Shown in pieces: positions 23,787 through 32,372 of a stretch of 64,000 nucleotides of DNA. Source of the stretch: CAYVUV01 sp964455095 (GTDB lineage Bacteria > Desulfobacterota > Binatia > HRBIN30 > CADEER01); the NCBI GenBank assembly GCA_964455095.1, contig CAYVUV010000114.1, positions 9,698 to 73,697 of the forward strand, given 5' to 3'. Position 1 is the first letter of the stretch; each line of letters begins with the position of its first letter. The notes under the pieces were generated by a model, which was given only the letters and a program-made list of their open reading frames with translations, did no database searches and was not told where the DNA came from. Made by a program: the position numbers and the translations under genes.

Positions 23787-25304
23787 ATGTTGATCCCGAT
23801 CGAGCGCGGCGCGCGCGAGCCGGTCTCGAAGCAGTTGGCGCAGTACCTGCGCCGGGCGATCGAGGCCGGGCGCATGGGCGTGGGAACGAAGCTGGAGCCG
23901 ATCCGCGTCCTGGCGCGCGAGCTCGGCGTCAACCGCGAGACGGTGGCGGCGGCCTATCACGAGTTGCAGGTGCTCGGGCTGATCGAGTCGACGGTCGGGC
24001 GCGGGACGTTCGTCATGCCGCAGGGCAGCGGGGCGGCGCCGGTTGGGGGCGCGGGCGGCGCGGCCGAGTCGCGCCCGTTCGAGCCGGTGTTCTCCGCCCT
24101 GAGCACGGCCGCGGCGTCGTTGGCCGCGGTGCGCGTCGACTACGAGGCGCCGGCGGGGGCGGTGCATCTGGAGCGCTTGCTGCCGGATGCGTCGCTGGTG
24201 CCGAGCGCCGACTTTCGCAAGGCGCTCAACCGCGCCCTGGTCAAGGGCGGCCCGGGACTGTACGAGTACGGCGACCCGCGCGGCGCCGAGCGTCTGCGGC
24301 GCGCGCTGGTCGAGCGCTTCACGCGCTCGGGCATCGAATGCGATGCCGACGACGTGGTGATCACGGCCGGCTCGACGCAGGGCTTCGCCATCGCCGCGCG
24401 GCTGTTTTGCGATCCGGGCGATGCGGTGGTCGTCGAGTCGCCGACGTATCCATGGGCCTGTGCCGCGTTGGTCTCGCTCGGCCTGCGCGTGGCGCCGGTG
24501 CCGGTCGGCGAGGAAGGGCTCGACCTGGATCGGTTCGATGCCGTGCTCGGGCGCGGCGGCGTGCGCCTCGTCTACACCATGCCGAGCTTCCACAACCCGC
24601 GCGGTGTCTCGACGTCGCTGGCGCACCGCCAGCGGCTGCTGGAGATCGCCGGGCGCCACGGCGTGCCGATCCTCGAAGACGATTTCGAGAAAGACCTGCG
24701 CGTGCGCGGCCGCGGCGCGCCACCGCTGCGGGCGCTCGACCGGCGCGGCCTGGTGCTCTACCTGGGCACATTCTCGAAGGCGCTGTTCCCCGCCGCGCGG
24801 GTGGGATGGCTGGTGGCGCCGCGGCGCATTGCCGATGCGGCGGTGGCGGTCAAACGGACGATGGACATCACCACCAGCCCGCTGATGCAGGCGGGTCTGG
24901 CGCAATTCCTGCGCGACGGCAGCTACGATCGCCACCTGCGCCGCGTCGTGCGCCAACTCGGCGAGCGCCTGGCGGCGGCGGAGCGGGCGTTGCGCAGGCA
25001 TCTGCCGCCGGGTTCGCAGTTCACCGTGCCGGAGGGCGGCTACGTGATCTGGGTGACGCTGCCGGCCGCCATCGACACCTACGCGCTGTTGGCGGAGGCG
25101 AAGCGCGCGGGCGTCGTCTATGCGCCGGGGCAGATCTTCCTCCCCGAGGAGCAGCGATCCTCGGCGCTGCGTCTGTCGCTGGCGCAGTCGAACGCGAGCG
25201 AGATCGAGCGCGGCATTCGCATCCTCGGCGAGGTGGCGCGCAAGGCGTTGCCGCGCGGCGGCCGCCGCGGCGCGGCGCGCGCGGCGACGCCGATCAACGT
25301 GTGA
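23787..25304 (+). CDS. MocR-type transcriptional regulator, PdxR-like
   Basis: 505 aa. Start ATG 23787. N-terminal GntR winged helix at about 10-75 (YLRRAIEAGRMGVGTKL, VNRETVAAAYHELQVLGLIE, GRGTFV), then a Ser/Pro/Ala linker, then a fold-type I aminotransferase domain at about 130-495 with PLP-binding K331 in LGTFSKALFPAARVG and SFHNPRG near 267. This is the MocR architecture in which PLP is a ligand, not a cofactor for catalysis. It lies 22 nt before pdxS in the same orientation, so it is best read as a PdxR-like sensor of PLP that controls pdxST. In the well-known Gram-positive cases pdxR is divergent from pdxST; here it is the first gene of the unit. Confidence 0.85.
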   Translation: MLIPIERGAREPVSKQLAQYLRRAIEAGRMGVGTKLEPIRVLARELGVNRETVAAAYHELQVLGLIESTVGRGTFVMPQGSGAAPVGGAGGAAESRPFEPVFSALSTAAASLAAVRVDYEAPAGAVHLERLLPDASLVPSADFRKALNRALVKGGPGLYEYGDPRGAERLRRALVERFTRSGIECDADDVVITAGSTQGFAIAARLFCDPGDAVVVESPTYPWACAALVSLGLRVAPVPVGEEGLDLDRFDAVLGRGGVRLVYTMPSFHNPRGVSTSLAHRQRLLEIAGRHGVPILEDDFEKDLRVRGRGAPPLRALDRRGLVLYLGTFSKALFPAARVGWLVAPRRIADAAVAVKRTMDITTSPLMQAGLAQFLRDGSYDRHLRRVVRQLGERLAAAERALRRHLPPGSQFTVPEGGYVIWVTLPAAIDTYALLAEAKRAGVVYAPGQIFLPEEQRSSALRLSLAQSNASEIERGIRILGEVARKALPRGGRRGAARAATPINV

Positions 25305-25326
25305 CGGAAGCGAGAGGGAGAACACA

Positions 25327-26211
25327 ATGGCACAGGGCAACGGGTATCAGCTGAAGACTGGCTTGGCGGAGATGATGAAGGGCGGCGTCATCATGGACGT
25401 CACCAACGCCGAGCAGGCGCGCATCGCCGAAGAGGCGGGGGCGACGGCGGTGATGGCGCTCGAGCGCGTGCCGGCCGACATTCGCCGCGAGGGCGGCGTG
25501 GCGCGCATGGCGGCGATCGACGTTATCGAACAGGTGCGCGCGGCGGTGTCGATTCCGGTCATGGCCAAGTGCCGCATCGGGCACAGCGCCGAGGCGCGGG
25601 TGCTCGAGGCGCTCGGCGTCGACTTCATCGACGAGAGCGAGGTGCTGACCCCGGCCGACGAAGAGCACCACATCGACAAGCACGCCTTCCGCGTGCCGTT
25701 CGTCTGCGGGGCGCGCGATCTCGGCGAAGTGCTGCGGCGCATCGGCGAGGGCGCCGCGCTGATCCGCACCAAGGGCGAAGCGGGTAGCGGCAACATCGTC
25801 GAAGCCGTGCGCCACTTGCGGCGCATCGGACGCGAGATCCGCGCCATCGTGCAGGCGCCGGCGGACGAGCGCATGGCGCTGGCGAAGGATCTCGGCGCGC
25901 CGTACGAGCTGGTGGTGCGCGTGGCGGAGACCGGGCGGTTGCCGGTGCCGAACTTCGCTGCCGGTGGCATCGCGACGCCGGCCGACGCGGCGCTGTGCAT
26001 GGCGCTCGGCGCCGAGGCGGTGTTCGTCGGTTCGGGGATTTTCAAGTCCGACGACCCGGCGGCGCGGGCGCGCGCGGTCGTGCACGCCACCACGCACTGG
26101 GAAGAGCCGGGCGAAGTGTTGGCTGCATCGCGCGGCCTGGGCACCGCGATGTCGGGGCTGGCGCTCGACGCGATCCCCGACAGCGAGCGGCTGGCGAGGC
26201 GCGGTTGGTAA
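25327..26211 (+). CDS. pdxS: Pyridoxal 5'-phosphate synthase, synthase subunit PdxS
   Basis: 294 aa, the usual length. It makes PLP from ribose 5-phosphate, glyceraldehyde 3-phosphate and ammonia supplied by PdxT (DXP-independent route). Catalytic residues are all present: D24 (GVIMDVTN), K81 (VMAKCRIGH), which forms the first Schiff base, and K149 (ALIRTKGEAGSGN), which takes over the product. The phosphate-binding loops and the C-terminal FVGSGIFKS are intact. ATG 25327 follows GAGAGGGAG. Second gene of pdxR-like/pdxS/pdxT. Confidence 0.97.
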   Translation: MAQGNGYQLKTGLAEMMKGGVIMDVTNAEQARIAEEAGATAVMALERVPADIRREGGVARMAAIDVIEQVRAAVSIPVMAKCRIGHSAEARVLEALGVDFIDESEVLTPADEEHHIDKHAFRVPFVCGARDLGEVLRRIGEGAALIRTKGEAGSGNIVEAVRHLRRIGREIRAIVQAPADERMALAKDLGAPYELVVRVAETGRLPVPNFAAGGIATPADAALCMALGAEAVFVGSGIFKSDDPAARARAVVHATTHWEEPGEVLAASRGLGTAMSGLALDAIPDSERLARRGW

Positions 26212-26774
26212 AAACCGGCATCCTCGCCATTCAAGGCGACTTCGCCGCGCATGCGGTGGCGCTGCGCCGCGCCGGGCACACGCCCGTGCTCGTGCGCCGC
26301 GCCGCGGACTTTGCGGCGATCGAGGCGCTCGTCCTGCCCGGCGGCGAGTCAACGGCCATGCTGCGCGGCATCGAGCGCGACGGCCTCGACGCGCCCCTGC
26401 GCGCCTTCCTCGCCTCGGGCCGCCCCGTGCTCGGCACCTGCGCCGGGGCCATCCTGCTCGCCCGCGGCGTCAGCCGCCCGCAGCAGTCGTCGTACGCCGC
26501 GCTCGACATCGACGTCGAGCGCAACGCCTACGGCACGCAATTGGATTCCTTCGAAGCCGTCGCCGACGGTGACGATCCCGCCTCGCCCTTCGCCGGTCTG
26601 CGCTGCGTCTTCATCCGCGCCCCGCGCATCACCCGCGTCGGCGCCTCGGTGCGCGTGCACGCCCGCGTGGCCGGCGCGCCCGTCCTGGTCAGCAGCGGCC
26701 GCATCTGGGCCGCGACGTTTCACCCAGAGCTCAGCGGCGACGACCGCGTCGTCGCCGCTGTTCTCGAAAACTGA
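26205..26774 (+). CDS. pdxT: Pyridoxal 5'-phosphate synthase, glutaminase subunit PdxT
   Basis: 189 aa from TTG 26205, which overlaps the pdxS stop by 7 nt; no ATG or GTG fits the conserved N-terminus KTGILAIQGDF. Class I glutaminase: substrate loop LPGGEST, nucleophile C79 in LGTCAGAILLA, and the H173/E175 pair in FHPELSGD complete the triad. It releases ammonia from glutamine and passes it to PdxS in the 12+12 complex. The overlap and rare start suggest translational coupling to keep the subunits balanced. Confidence 0.95.
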   Translation: MVKTGILAIQGDFAAHAVALRRAGHTPVLVRRAADFAAIEALVLPGGESTAMLRGIERDGLDAPLRAFLASGRPVLGTCAGAILLARGVSRPQQSSYAALDIDVERNAYGTQLDSFEAVADGDDPASPFAGLRCVFIRAPRITRVGASVRVHARVAGAPVLVSSGRIWAATFHPELSGDDRVVAAVLEN

Positions 26775-26803
26775 GTACGTCGAGGTTGTAGACCGCCGCG
26801 CGG

Positions 26804-27982
26804 TTACTTCACCACGCAGTCGGCCGTGCCCTGGGCGATCAACCCGCCGCCCAACGTGAGGATCGCGCCGGTCACCTGCGGGGGCGTCCCCTGGATGAAG
26901 GTCGGTGCGATGGCTGTGGCGCCGGCAGCGATGTCGCCGGAATCACTGTCGAAGTCGAATTCTACCTCGTCGCCAATGGTCGGGTGCGCCGGTGCCGTGG
27001 CCGTGTTGGCGCCCGAGCTCACCGTCGCCTGATAGCTGCCGATGGCGAGATCGTTCCCGTCGACGGAGATCTTCGAGCGGTTGGCGCGCACCTCGCACGT
27101 GACCGTCACGGTCGCGTTACCCGACGGCGGCGGAATCGACTCGCAGGGGTTCGGCGTGCAGGTGCCAGCGCCGGCGCTGACGCCGCCCTCGACGGCGCAC
27201 TCGGCCGGCGTGCGATCCTCGCACTCGGGACCGCTGTCGTCCGGAAGGCAACACTGGATGTCGCCATCCGCCGGCGGCGTGACCGGGGCGCACGGGTTGG
27301 GCGTGCAGGACGCGCCCTCGACAACCACGCCACCTTGCCCCGCACACTCGTCGGCAGTGCGGTCCTCGCACTCCGGACCGCTGTCGTCTGGAATGCAGCA
27401 GACGACGTCGCCACCACCCGGCGGCGGCGTACCGGCGCAGGGGTTTGGCAGACACGAGGTCGCGGTCGTTGCCGTGCCGCCCGCCGCCGCGCACTCCTCC
27501 GCGGTGCGGTCTTCGCACTCGGGGCCGCTGTCGTCGGGAATGCAGCAGATGATGTCGCCACCGCTCACGGAACCGGTGTCGGCGAGTTGCACGGCGAGCA
27601 CGTCGTGGCCCGTCGAGTCGCGCACGACGACGAGCGCGCCGCGCGGGTCGAAGCCCAGCGGCGCATCCTTCGAAGAGCGCGGCCGGCTGCGAAAGCGGCT
27701 GCGGCCGTTGCCGCCACCGGTCGTGGCAAGGTCCCCGACCAGCACGCCGTCGACGAGGACGTCGTACGTCGCGTCGGAATCGAGCCCCTTCGCCTTGATG
27801 TCGAACGTTCCATCGGACTTGTTGCGGACGACCAGCTTCGCGGTGCCGCGGGCGTCGTCGTCCGCGCCGGTCGAGGCGAGCGAACCCGTTTCCTTCTCAC
27901 TGCGCGCGAAGGCCGTGGTGAAGGTCAGCGAAACCCCGACGACGGCGAGCGTTGCGACTGCGACCATTCCTGACTTCATCAT
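26804..27982 (-). CDS. Secreted protein with three Cys-rich 49-residue repeats
   Basis: 392 aa. ATG 27982 follows AGGAGGAGG. A Sec signal peptide (VATLAVVGVSLTFTTAFA) is followed by an N-terminal domain of about 125 residues (KLVVRNKSDGTFDIKAKGLD, TYDVLVDGVLVGDLATTGGG), then three near-identical repeats, each with ICCIPDDSGPECEDRT, EEC and a PNPC end, at an exact 49-residue period. A C-terminal beta domain (ATVTVTCEVRANRSKISVDG, ending TADCVVK) closes the chain. Pro-rich spacers separate the repeats, and each repeat holds six or seven cysteines. No named family recognised. Likely exported; the repeated short Cys blocks suggest disulfide-stapled binding modules. It is convergent with pdxT, 29 bp apart. 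Confidence 0.82.
   Translation of the reverse strand: MMKSGMVAVATLAVVGVSLTFTTAFARSEKETGSLASTGADDDARGTAKLVVRNKSDGTFDIKAKGLDSDATYDVLVDGVLVGDLATTGGGNGRSRFRSRPRSSKDAPLGFDPRGALVVVRDSTGHDVLAVQLADTGSVSGGDIICCIPDDSGPECEDRTAEECAAAGGTATTATSCLPNPCAGTPPPGGGDVVCCIPDDSGPECEDRTADECAGQGGVVVEGASCTPNPCAPVTPPADGDIQCCLPDDSGPECEDRTPAECAVEGGVSAGAGTCTPNPCESIPPPSGNATVTVTCEVRANRSKISVDGNDLAIGSYQATVSSGANTATAPAHPTIGDEVEFDFDSDSGDIAAGATAIAPTFIQGTPPQVTGAILTLGGGLIAQGTADCVVK
27121..27561. repeat. Three tandem 147-bp repeats inside the secreted Cys-rich gene
   Basis: The same block (GCACTCGGGACCGCTGTCGT on the plus strand) recurs at 27221, 27368 and 27515, exactly 147 bp apart, with few differences. The period is a multiple of three, so copy number can change without breaking the frame. 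Confidence 0.75.
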
Positions 27983-28313
27983 GATACCTCCTCCTTTGCC
28001 CAGTTCCCCAGATCGACGAGCGTTGCGGAGCCAGAAAGCAACCTGGGTGCCTCGCGACGCGCCGCGAAGATCAGCGGCTTTGCGGGCGAGCAGCCCCTCC
28101 CGAGGTGCGTGAGATCGCGCACCCCTGCGGAATTACACGCAGTGGAATGTGTGTCCGCGAGCGCCAGGCGATCAGTTGTCGGCGGGTAAGGCCTACATGC
28201 CCGCGAGCCCGAACCTGCACGGAGGACCGCTGGGAGAGCCAGATACCGCTACACAATGTCGAGGCCGCGAGGTGGTGCTCGTATTGCTCTGCTGGCGATG
28301 AATGGAGGCGCAC
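27983..28313. promoter_or_regulatory. 331-bp divergent region, Cys-repeat gene / BON gene
   Basis: No gene seen. It must hold the promoters of both divergent genes. Shine-Dalgarno sites are clear at each end (AGGAGGAGG on the minus strand; GGAGG at 28305-28309 on the plus strand). One small hairpin, GGTGCG (28104-28109) with CGCACC (28118-28123), is visible; I could not match it to a riboswitch. Confidence 0.4.
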
Positions 28314-28907
28314 ATGTTCAAAGCCAGAAGGATAGTGCTCGCAGCAGGTCTCATGTCGGTCGTTGCGGTTGCAGGCTGAGCGGAATTCGATCGGAGAGTC
28401 GCGCGGGGAGGCGGCCAGTACAGTGACGATGCCGCCATTACGGCATCGGTTGAGCGCCAGCTCGCGCGCGCCCCGGATCGCGACATGGCCCGCGTCAAGG
28501 TCGAGACTGTGGACGGGACGGTGTACCTGACCGGCGTGGCGCCCAATGTGGCAGCCACGCAACACGCTGCCGAGTTGGCGCGCGGCGTCAGCGGCGTGCG
28601 GCGGGTCGTCGATCGAGTCGAAGTCGTGGCCCAGCGGCCGCGAGACGACGGCGGCACGAACAACGACGAGCGCGCGGCGCGGCGAGTCGACGCGGACATC
28701 AGCGCACGAGTCAGGAAGAGCCTCACGGACGACGGGATGGCGGGCCGAATCGCTGTCCTGACAAGGGCAGGAGTCGTGACCCTGTCGGGTACGGTCCCGG
28801 ATAAGGACAACAAAGTACGAGCCGAGCGGCTGTCGAAGCGGGTGGCCGGAGTCGAGAGCGTGGTGAACAACTTGCGCGTAACGACAGGGGACACGTCGGA
28901 GCGCTGA
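28314..28907 (+). pseudogene. BON-domain lipoprotein gene with TGA at the lipobox cysteine
   Basis: ATG 28314 has GGAGG 4-5 nt upstream and begins a classic lipoprotein signal: MFKARRIVLAAGLMSVVAVA then G, and the next codon, where the lipobox Cys should be, is TGA (28377-28379). The frame then continues without any further stop to 28907, through two BON domains (DDAAITASVERQLARAP to about residue 85, and ADISARVRKSLTDDG to the end), as in OsmY/periplasmic BON proteins that bind membranes. One base change from TGC would explain it. Without read-through, a product could only start at ATG 28485, which cuts the first BON domain. Annotated as a pseudogene, but recoding is not excluded; no convincing SECIS hairpin follows. 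Confidence 0.7.
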
Positions 28908-28929
28908 ACGAAGGACGGTCCCGCCGAAT

Positions 28930-30015
28930 TTACGGCCGCACCTCGTAGTACGCGTTCACCGGGTTGGCGAAGTCGTGCCGGCTGAAGCGCGTGAAGCCGG
29001 CGTCGGCGGTCATCTGCCGGGCGACCGGCTCGCTGAAGCCGAGCGTGCCGAGTCCGGCGCCTTCGGGGTGGGAGAGGGCGGACGACAGGCAGCTCAACAC
29101 CGAGAAGCCGTACATCATCGCCGCCATCGGGTTGCCGGCCAGGTTGTCTTCGAAGGTCGGCTTGGCGTTGATGTCGACGACCAGCCAGGTGCCGTCGGGC
29201 TTCATCGACCGGCGCACGGCGCGCATGACGTCGAGCGGGTGCGTCATGTCGTGCAGGCAGTCGAAGGCGGTGACGAAGTCGAAGCGCCCGTCCTCGGGCA
29301 GCGGATCGGTGCGCGCGTCGTGGAAGGTCACGTTGGTGCGGCCGGCTTGCGCCTTGTTGCTTTCGGCGTGCGCCAGGGCATGGGTCGAGATGTCGTAGCC
29401 GTGGAATTCGGAGCGCGGGAACGCGGCCGCCATCTCGAGCAGAGCGATGCCCGTGCCGCAGCCGATATCGGCGACGACGGCGCCCGCGGTGAGCTTCTCC
29501 ACGACGCCCTCGAGTTGCGGCAGCGCGATCGGCACCAGCATGGTGTGGAACCACGGCGCCAGCATGCCCTCGACGCCGCGCGCGCCTTCCGGTCCGAATG
29601 CGTCGTAGGGCAGGCCGATGCCGGTTTTGAACGAGTCGAGCAGCTGCTCGAGAACGCTCAGCTGCTGCGGCAGGGCCGAGAACGCGCCGCCGGCGAAGGC
29701 CGGACTCTGCTCGTTGGCGAGCACCAGGGCGGCGATCGAGGACATCGAGAAGCGGCCCTGACCGTCGTAGTCGAGCAGCCCGGCCGCCGCCTGGCCGCGC
29801 AGCCACTCGCGCACCCAGCGCTCGTGCAGGCGGGTTTTCGCCGCCAGCTCGTCGCTGGTCACCGGCCCGGCGTTCTCCAGGGCGCGGTAGAGGCCGAGGT
29901 GGTAGCCCAGATAGATCATGCCCGAGACCACCAGGCCGCTCATGTTGCCGAACACGCGCATGGCGAAGGCGCGCAAGGCGGTGGGGAAATCGACTTCCTC
30001 GACAGGGGTGTCCAT
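28930..30015 (-). CDS. SAM-dependent methyltransferase with N-terminal winged helix
   Basis: 361 aa. ATG 30015 follows AAGGAG at about 7 nt. Residues 15-105 form a dimerisation/winged-helix region (SGMIYLGYHLGLYRALE, PVTSDELAAKTRLHERWVRE). The class I methyltransferase fold follows: motif I VVADIGCGTGIALLEMA, motif II region GYDISTHALAHAESN, and FDFVTAFDCLHDMTHPLDVM. It resembles the Rv2258c-type family, whose substrates are unknown. Third gene of the SDR/SnoaL/methyltransferase unit, with 11-nt gaps, so it likely acts in the same small-molecule pathway. Confidence 0.85.
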   Translation of the reverse strand: MDTPVEEVDFPTALRAFAMRVFGNMSGLVVSGMIYLGYHLGLYRALENAGPVTSDELAAKTRLHERWVREWLRGQAAAGLLDYDGQGRFSMSSIAALVLANEQSPAFAGGAFSALPQQLSVLEQLLDSFKTGIGLPYDAFGPEGARGVEGMLAPWFHTMLVPIALPQLEGVVEKLTAGAVVADIGCGTGIALLEMAAAFPRSEFHGYDISTHALAHAESNKAQAGRTNVTFHDARTDPLPEDGRFDFVTAFDCLHDMTHPLDVMRAVRRSMKPDGTWLVVDINAKPTFEDNLAGNPMAAMMYGFSVLSCLSSALSHPEGAGLGTLGFSEPVARQMTADAGFTRFSRHDFANPVNAYYEVRP

Positions 30016-30026
30016 TCACTGCTCCT

Positions 30027-30476
30027 TCAGGCGGGCGCGAGGATGCGGTGCCGTCGGGTGGAGTACGTCGGCTCCTCGATGCGCTCGGCGATGCGCCAGC
30101 CGTCGGCGGTGCGCACGAGCTGGTCGCGGTAGGTGCCGCCGTCGAAGAAGAGCATCAGATCGTCGCCGTTGGCCACGCCCATCGGGTTGAACAGGTACGA
30201 GCGGCAGGTGGCGCGATCGCCGTCGATGTGCACCTCGCGGTTGGTGACCAGGTGCTGCGTCATCGGAAAGCGCACCATGACCTGCTCGAGCCACTGCCGC
30301 ACCTCGTCCAGCGACCCCTTGATGCCGCCGGCGCCGGTGTAGTCGATATGCGCGTCGGGGGTGAAGCAGGTGCTGAAGCGATCCCAGTCCTTGGCGTCGA
30401 GCGCGCTCGCATAGCGCGTCAGCAGGTCGTCGATCTCGATGCGGTCGGCGATGCTCTGCAGCGTCATGCCGGTCAT
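30027..30476 (-). CDS. SnoaL-like (NTF2 superfamily) protein
   Basis: 149 aa. NTF2/SnoaL fold of the SnoaL_4 type: N-terminal helix IEIDDLLTRYASALDAKDWD, strand RFSTCFTPDAHIDYTG, then QHLVTNREVHIDGDRATCRS and TYRDQLVRTADGWRIAERI. The DDL...Y and D-H-I-DY residues are those of dehydratase/isomerase members, so it may be an enzyme on a cyclic substrate, but many such proteins are only binding folds. It lies between the SDR and the methyltransferase with 11-nt gaps on both sides. Confidence 0.85.
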   Translation of the reverse strand: MTGMTLQSIADRIEIDDLLTRYASALDAKDWDRFSTCFTPDAHIDYTGAGGIKGSLDEVRQWLEQVMVRFPMTQHLVTNREVHIDGDRATCRSYLFNPMGVANGDDLMLFFDGGTYRDQLVRTADGWRIAERIEEPTYSTRRHRILAPA

Positions 30477-30487
30477 GGCCGATTCGC

Positions 30488-31237
30488 TCAGATGGTGAGG
30501 CCGCCGTCGATCGAGACGATCGAGCCGGTCATGTAGCGCCCCTCGTCCGAGGCGACGAAGGCGATCAGCGCCGCGACTTCATCGGGCTGCGCGTTGCCGA
30601 GCGGCGACATCAGCTTGCGAATGGCCTTGGGGTCGGCATCGGCGGGAACGCGAAACTTGTGCTGCAGGGGCGTGGCGATGCCGCCGGGCGCGACGGCGTT
30701 CACGCGCACGTTGCGCTTGATGTACTCGTCGGCGAGCGCGCGGGTGAGCTGGATGACGCCGCCCTTCGAGGCGCAGTAGGCGGCGCTGTAGGGCTGGCCC
30801 ATCAGGCCGGCGTTGGAGGCGATGTTGACGATGTTGCCGCCGCCTTCGAGCAGGTGGGGCAGCACGGCCTGCGCCATCAGAAAGCTGCCGGTCAGGTTGA
30901 CGGCGATGATGCGCGACCAGTCCTCGAACGCCATCTCGTGCGAGTTGGCGAACTGGCCGATGCCGGCGCTGTTGATCAGCACCGAGGGCCGGCCGAGATC
31001 CTTGGCGGCGCTGGCGACGGCGGCGCGCACCGAGACGGGGTCGGCGACGTCGACTTGATAGGCGCGCGCCGTGCCGCCGGCGGCGGCGATGGTCGCGGCT
31101 GTTTCCTCGGCGGCGTCGAGCATGAGATCGAGGCAGGCGACGGCGGCGCCTTCGGTGGCGAGGCGGGTGGCGGTGGCGCGTCCGAGGCCGGATCCGGCGC
31201 CGGTGACGATGGCGGTGTGGTCAGCGAAACGAGTCAT
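30488..31237 (-). CDS. Short-chain dehydrogenase/reductase (SDR)
   Basis: 249 aa from ATG 31237. Classical SDR: cofactor loop TGAGSGLGRATA, DxxD site VDVADPVS, NSAGIGQF in the NAG position, catalytic Ser in NIVNIASNAGLMG, and YCASKGG with the catalytic Y-x-x-x-K. The Asp at the end of strand 2 (ACLDLML) favours NAD over NADP. C-terminal MTGSIVSIDGG is the family end. First gene of a three-gene unit with the SnoaL-like protein and methyltransferase; a role in alcohol/ketone conversion of a shared substrate is inference. Confidence 0.92.
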   Translation of the reverse strand: MTRFADHTAIVTGAGSGLGRATATRLATEGAAVACLDLMLDAAEETAATIAAAGGTARAYQVDVADPVSVRAAVASAAKDLGRPSVLINSAGIGQFANSHEMAFEDWSRIIAVNLTGSFLMAQAVLPHLLEGGGNIVNIASNAGLMGQPYSAAYCASKGGVIQLTRALADEYIKRNVRVNAVAPGGIATPLQHKFRVPADADPKAIRKLMSPLGNAQPDEVAALIAFVASDEGRYMTGSIVSIDGGLTI

Positions 31238-31436
31238 ACGAATGTCGTTACTCCGTTGGTTGAGGGTGGGCGATGGCGATGCGCGGCGGACAGTATCGCG
31301 GCAACCGCCGGCTGGCAACGCGCGGGATGCTGGCACGGCCGTCGAGGCAGCTGCCGGCACCGCCTCCGATTGCGCTGATGACCGTCCGTCGATACAGGAG
31401 CGGTATGGCGACACTCGCCACGGAGGTGCCCCGTCG
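31238..31436. promoter_or_regulatory. Divergent promoter region, SDR unit / hydrolase
   Basis: 199 bp between divergent starts. The hydrolase has CGGAGG at about 31421-31426. No palindrome or promoter box stands out. Confidence 0.4.
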
Positions 31437-32300
31437 ATGACAAAGGTGCTCGAGAAAGGTCGGTTCCGATGGGGCGACTACGAGCTCGCCTATGAGATTC
31501 ACGGCGACGCGGGCGTTCCCTGCGTGCTCCTGCACGGGCTCTTGCTCGATTCGCTCGTCAACCGAAGCCTCGCGGGGCGCTTCGTGACGCAGGGCTACCG
31601 GGTGATCCTGCTCGATCTGCTCGGCCATGGGGAGAGCGATAAGCCCACCGATCCGCGCGAGCTGCGCGTCGACTTCTTCGCCGACCAGACGCTCGCTTTG
31701 CTCGACCACCTCGGCATCGAGAAGGCGCTCGTCGGCGGCGTCTCACTCGGTGCGATCACGGCGCTGCAGGTCGCGGCGAAGGCCCCGGAGCGCTGCCTCG
31801 GCCTGTTCATCGAGATGCCGGTGATGGAATGGTCGACGATGTTCGCCGCGCTGCTGCTGGTGCCGCTGATCACTCTCGTGGACTACGGTTCGTTCATCGT
31901 GCGCCCGTTCGCGCGCCTGGTGCGCCGCATCCCGCGGCCGAACATCGATCTGGTGGCGAGCATTCTCAACGCCACGTCCGCGGAACCCGAGGTGATCACC
32001 GCCGTCCTGCACGGCATCCTGGTCGGCCCGGTCGTGCCGCCCGCCGCACGGCGCCGGCAGCTCGCGATGCCCACGCTGGTGATCGGCCATCGCGGCGATC
32101 GCCTGCACGCGCACCGCGACGCGGCGGAGCTCGCGAAGGAGATGCCGAACGCGCGATTGCTCGAGACGCGCTGGATCGGTGAGCTGCGCGTGACGCCGGA
32201 CCGTCTGTGGCCGAAGATCCGTGTCTTCCTCAACGAGGTGCAGGCGGTCGCCGCCGGGGCGGAAAAGCGCCGGGTGAGTGGCGCGCTGAATCGACGGTAG
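31437..32300 (+). CDS. Alpha/beta hydrolase
   Basis: 287 aa from ATG 31437, 10 nt after GGAGG. Alpha/beta-hydrolase fold: oxyanion loop CVLLHGLLLDS, strand VILLDLLGHGESDKP, nucleophile elbow GGVSLGA (Ser), and a possible catalytic His late in VIGHRGDRLHAHRDAAEL. The cap region carries two short hydrophobic helices (MFAALLLVPLITLVDYG). Typical of esterases/lipases and haloalkane dehalogenase-like enzymes; the substrate cannot be told. It is divergent from the SDR unit and is followed by another SnoaL-like gene 72 bp downstream. Confidence 0.85.
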   Translation: MTKVLEKGRFRWGDYELAYEIHGDAGVPCVLLHGLLLDSLVNRSLAGRFVTQGYRVILLDLLGHGESDKPTDPRELRVDFFADQTLALLDHLGIEKALVGGVSLGAITALQVAAKAPERCLGLFIEMPVMEWSTMFAALLLVPLITLVDYGSFIVRPFARLVRRIPRPNIDLVASILNATSAEPEVITAVLHGILVGPVVPPAARRRQLAMPTLVIGHRGDRLHAHRDAAELAKEMPNARLLETRWIGELRVTPDRLWPKIRVFLNEVQAVAAGAEKRRVSGALNRR

Positions 32301-32372
32301 TGTGCGAAGGCCCCGGGACGGACGACGAGGGGCGCAGCGGGCCGAAGCACGGGGCAGGCGAAAGGAGCAGCG

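Noticed and set aside
25294..26352. Minus-strand frame opposite pdxS
   Set aside because: Antisense of a fully conserved pdxS gene.
28104..28123. Riboswitch in the 27983-28313 region
   Set aside because: Only one 6-bp hairpin is seen; it matches no riboswitch core I know.
28377..28430. SECIS element after the TGA of the BON gene
   Set aside because: I looked for a stable hairpin of the bacterial type just after the TGA and saw none that convinced me; selenocysteine in a lipobox would also be unprecedented to my knowledge.
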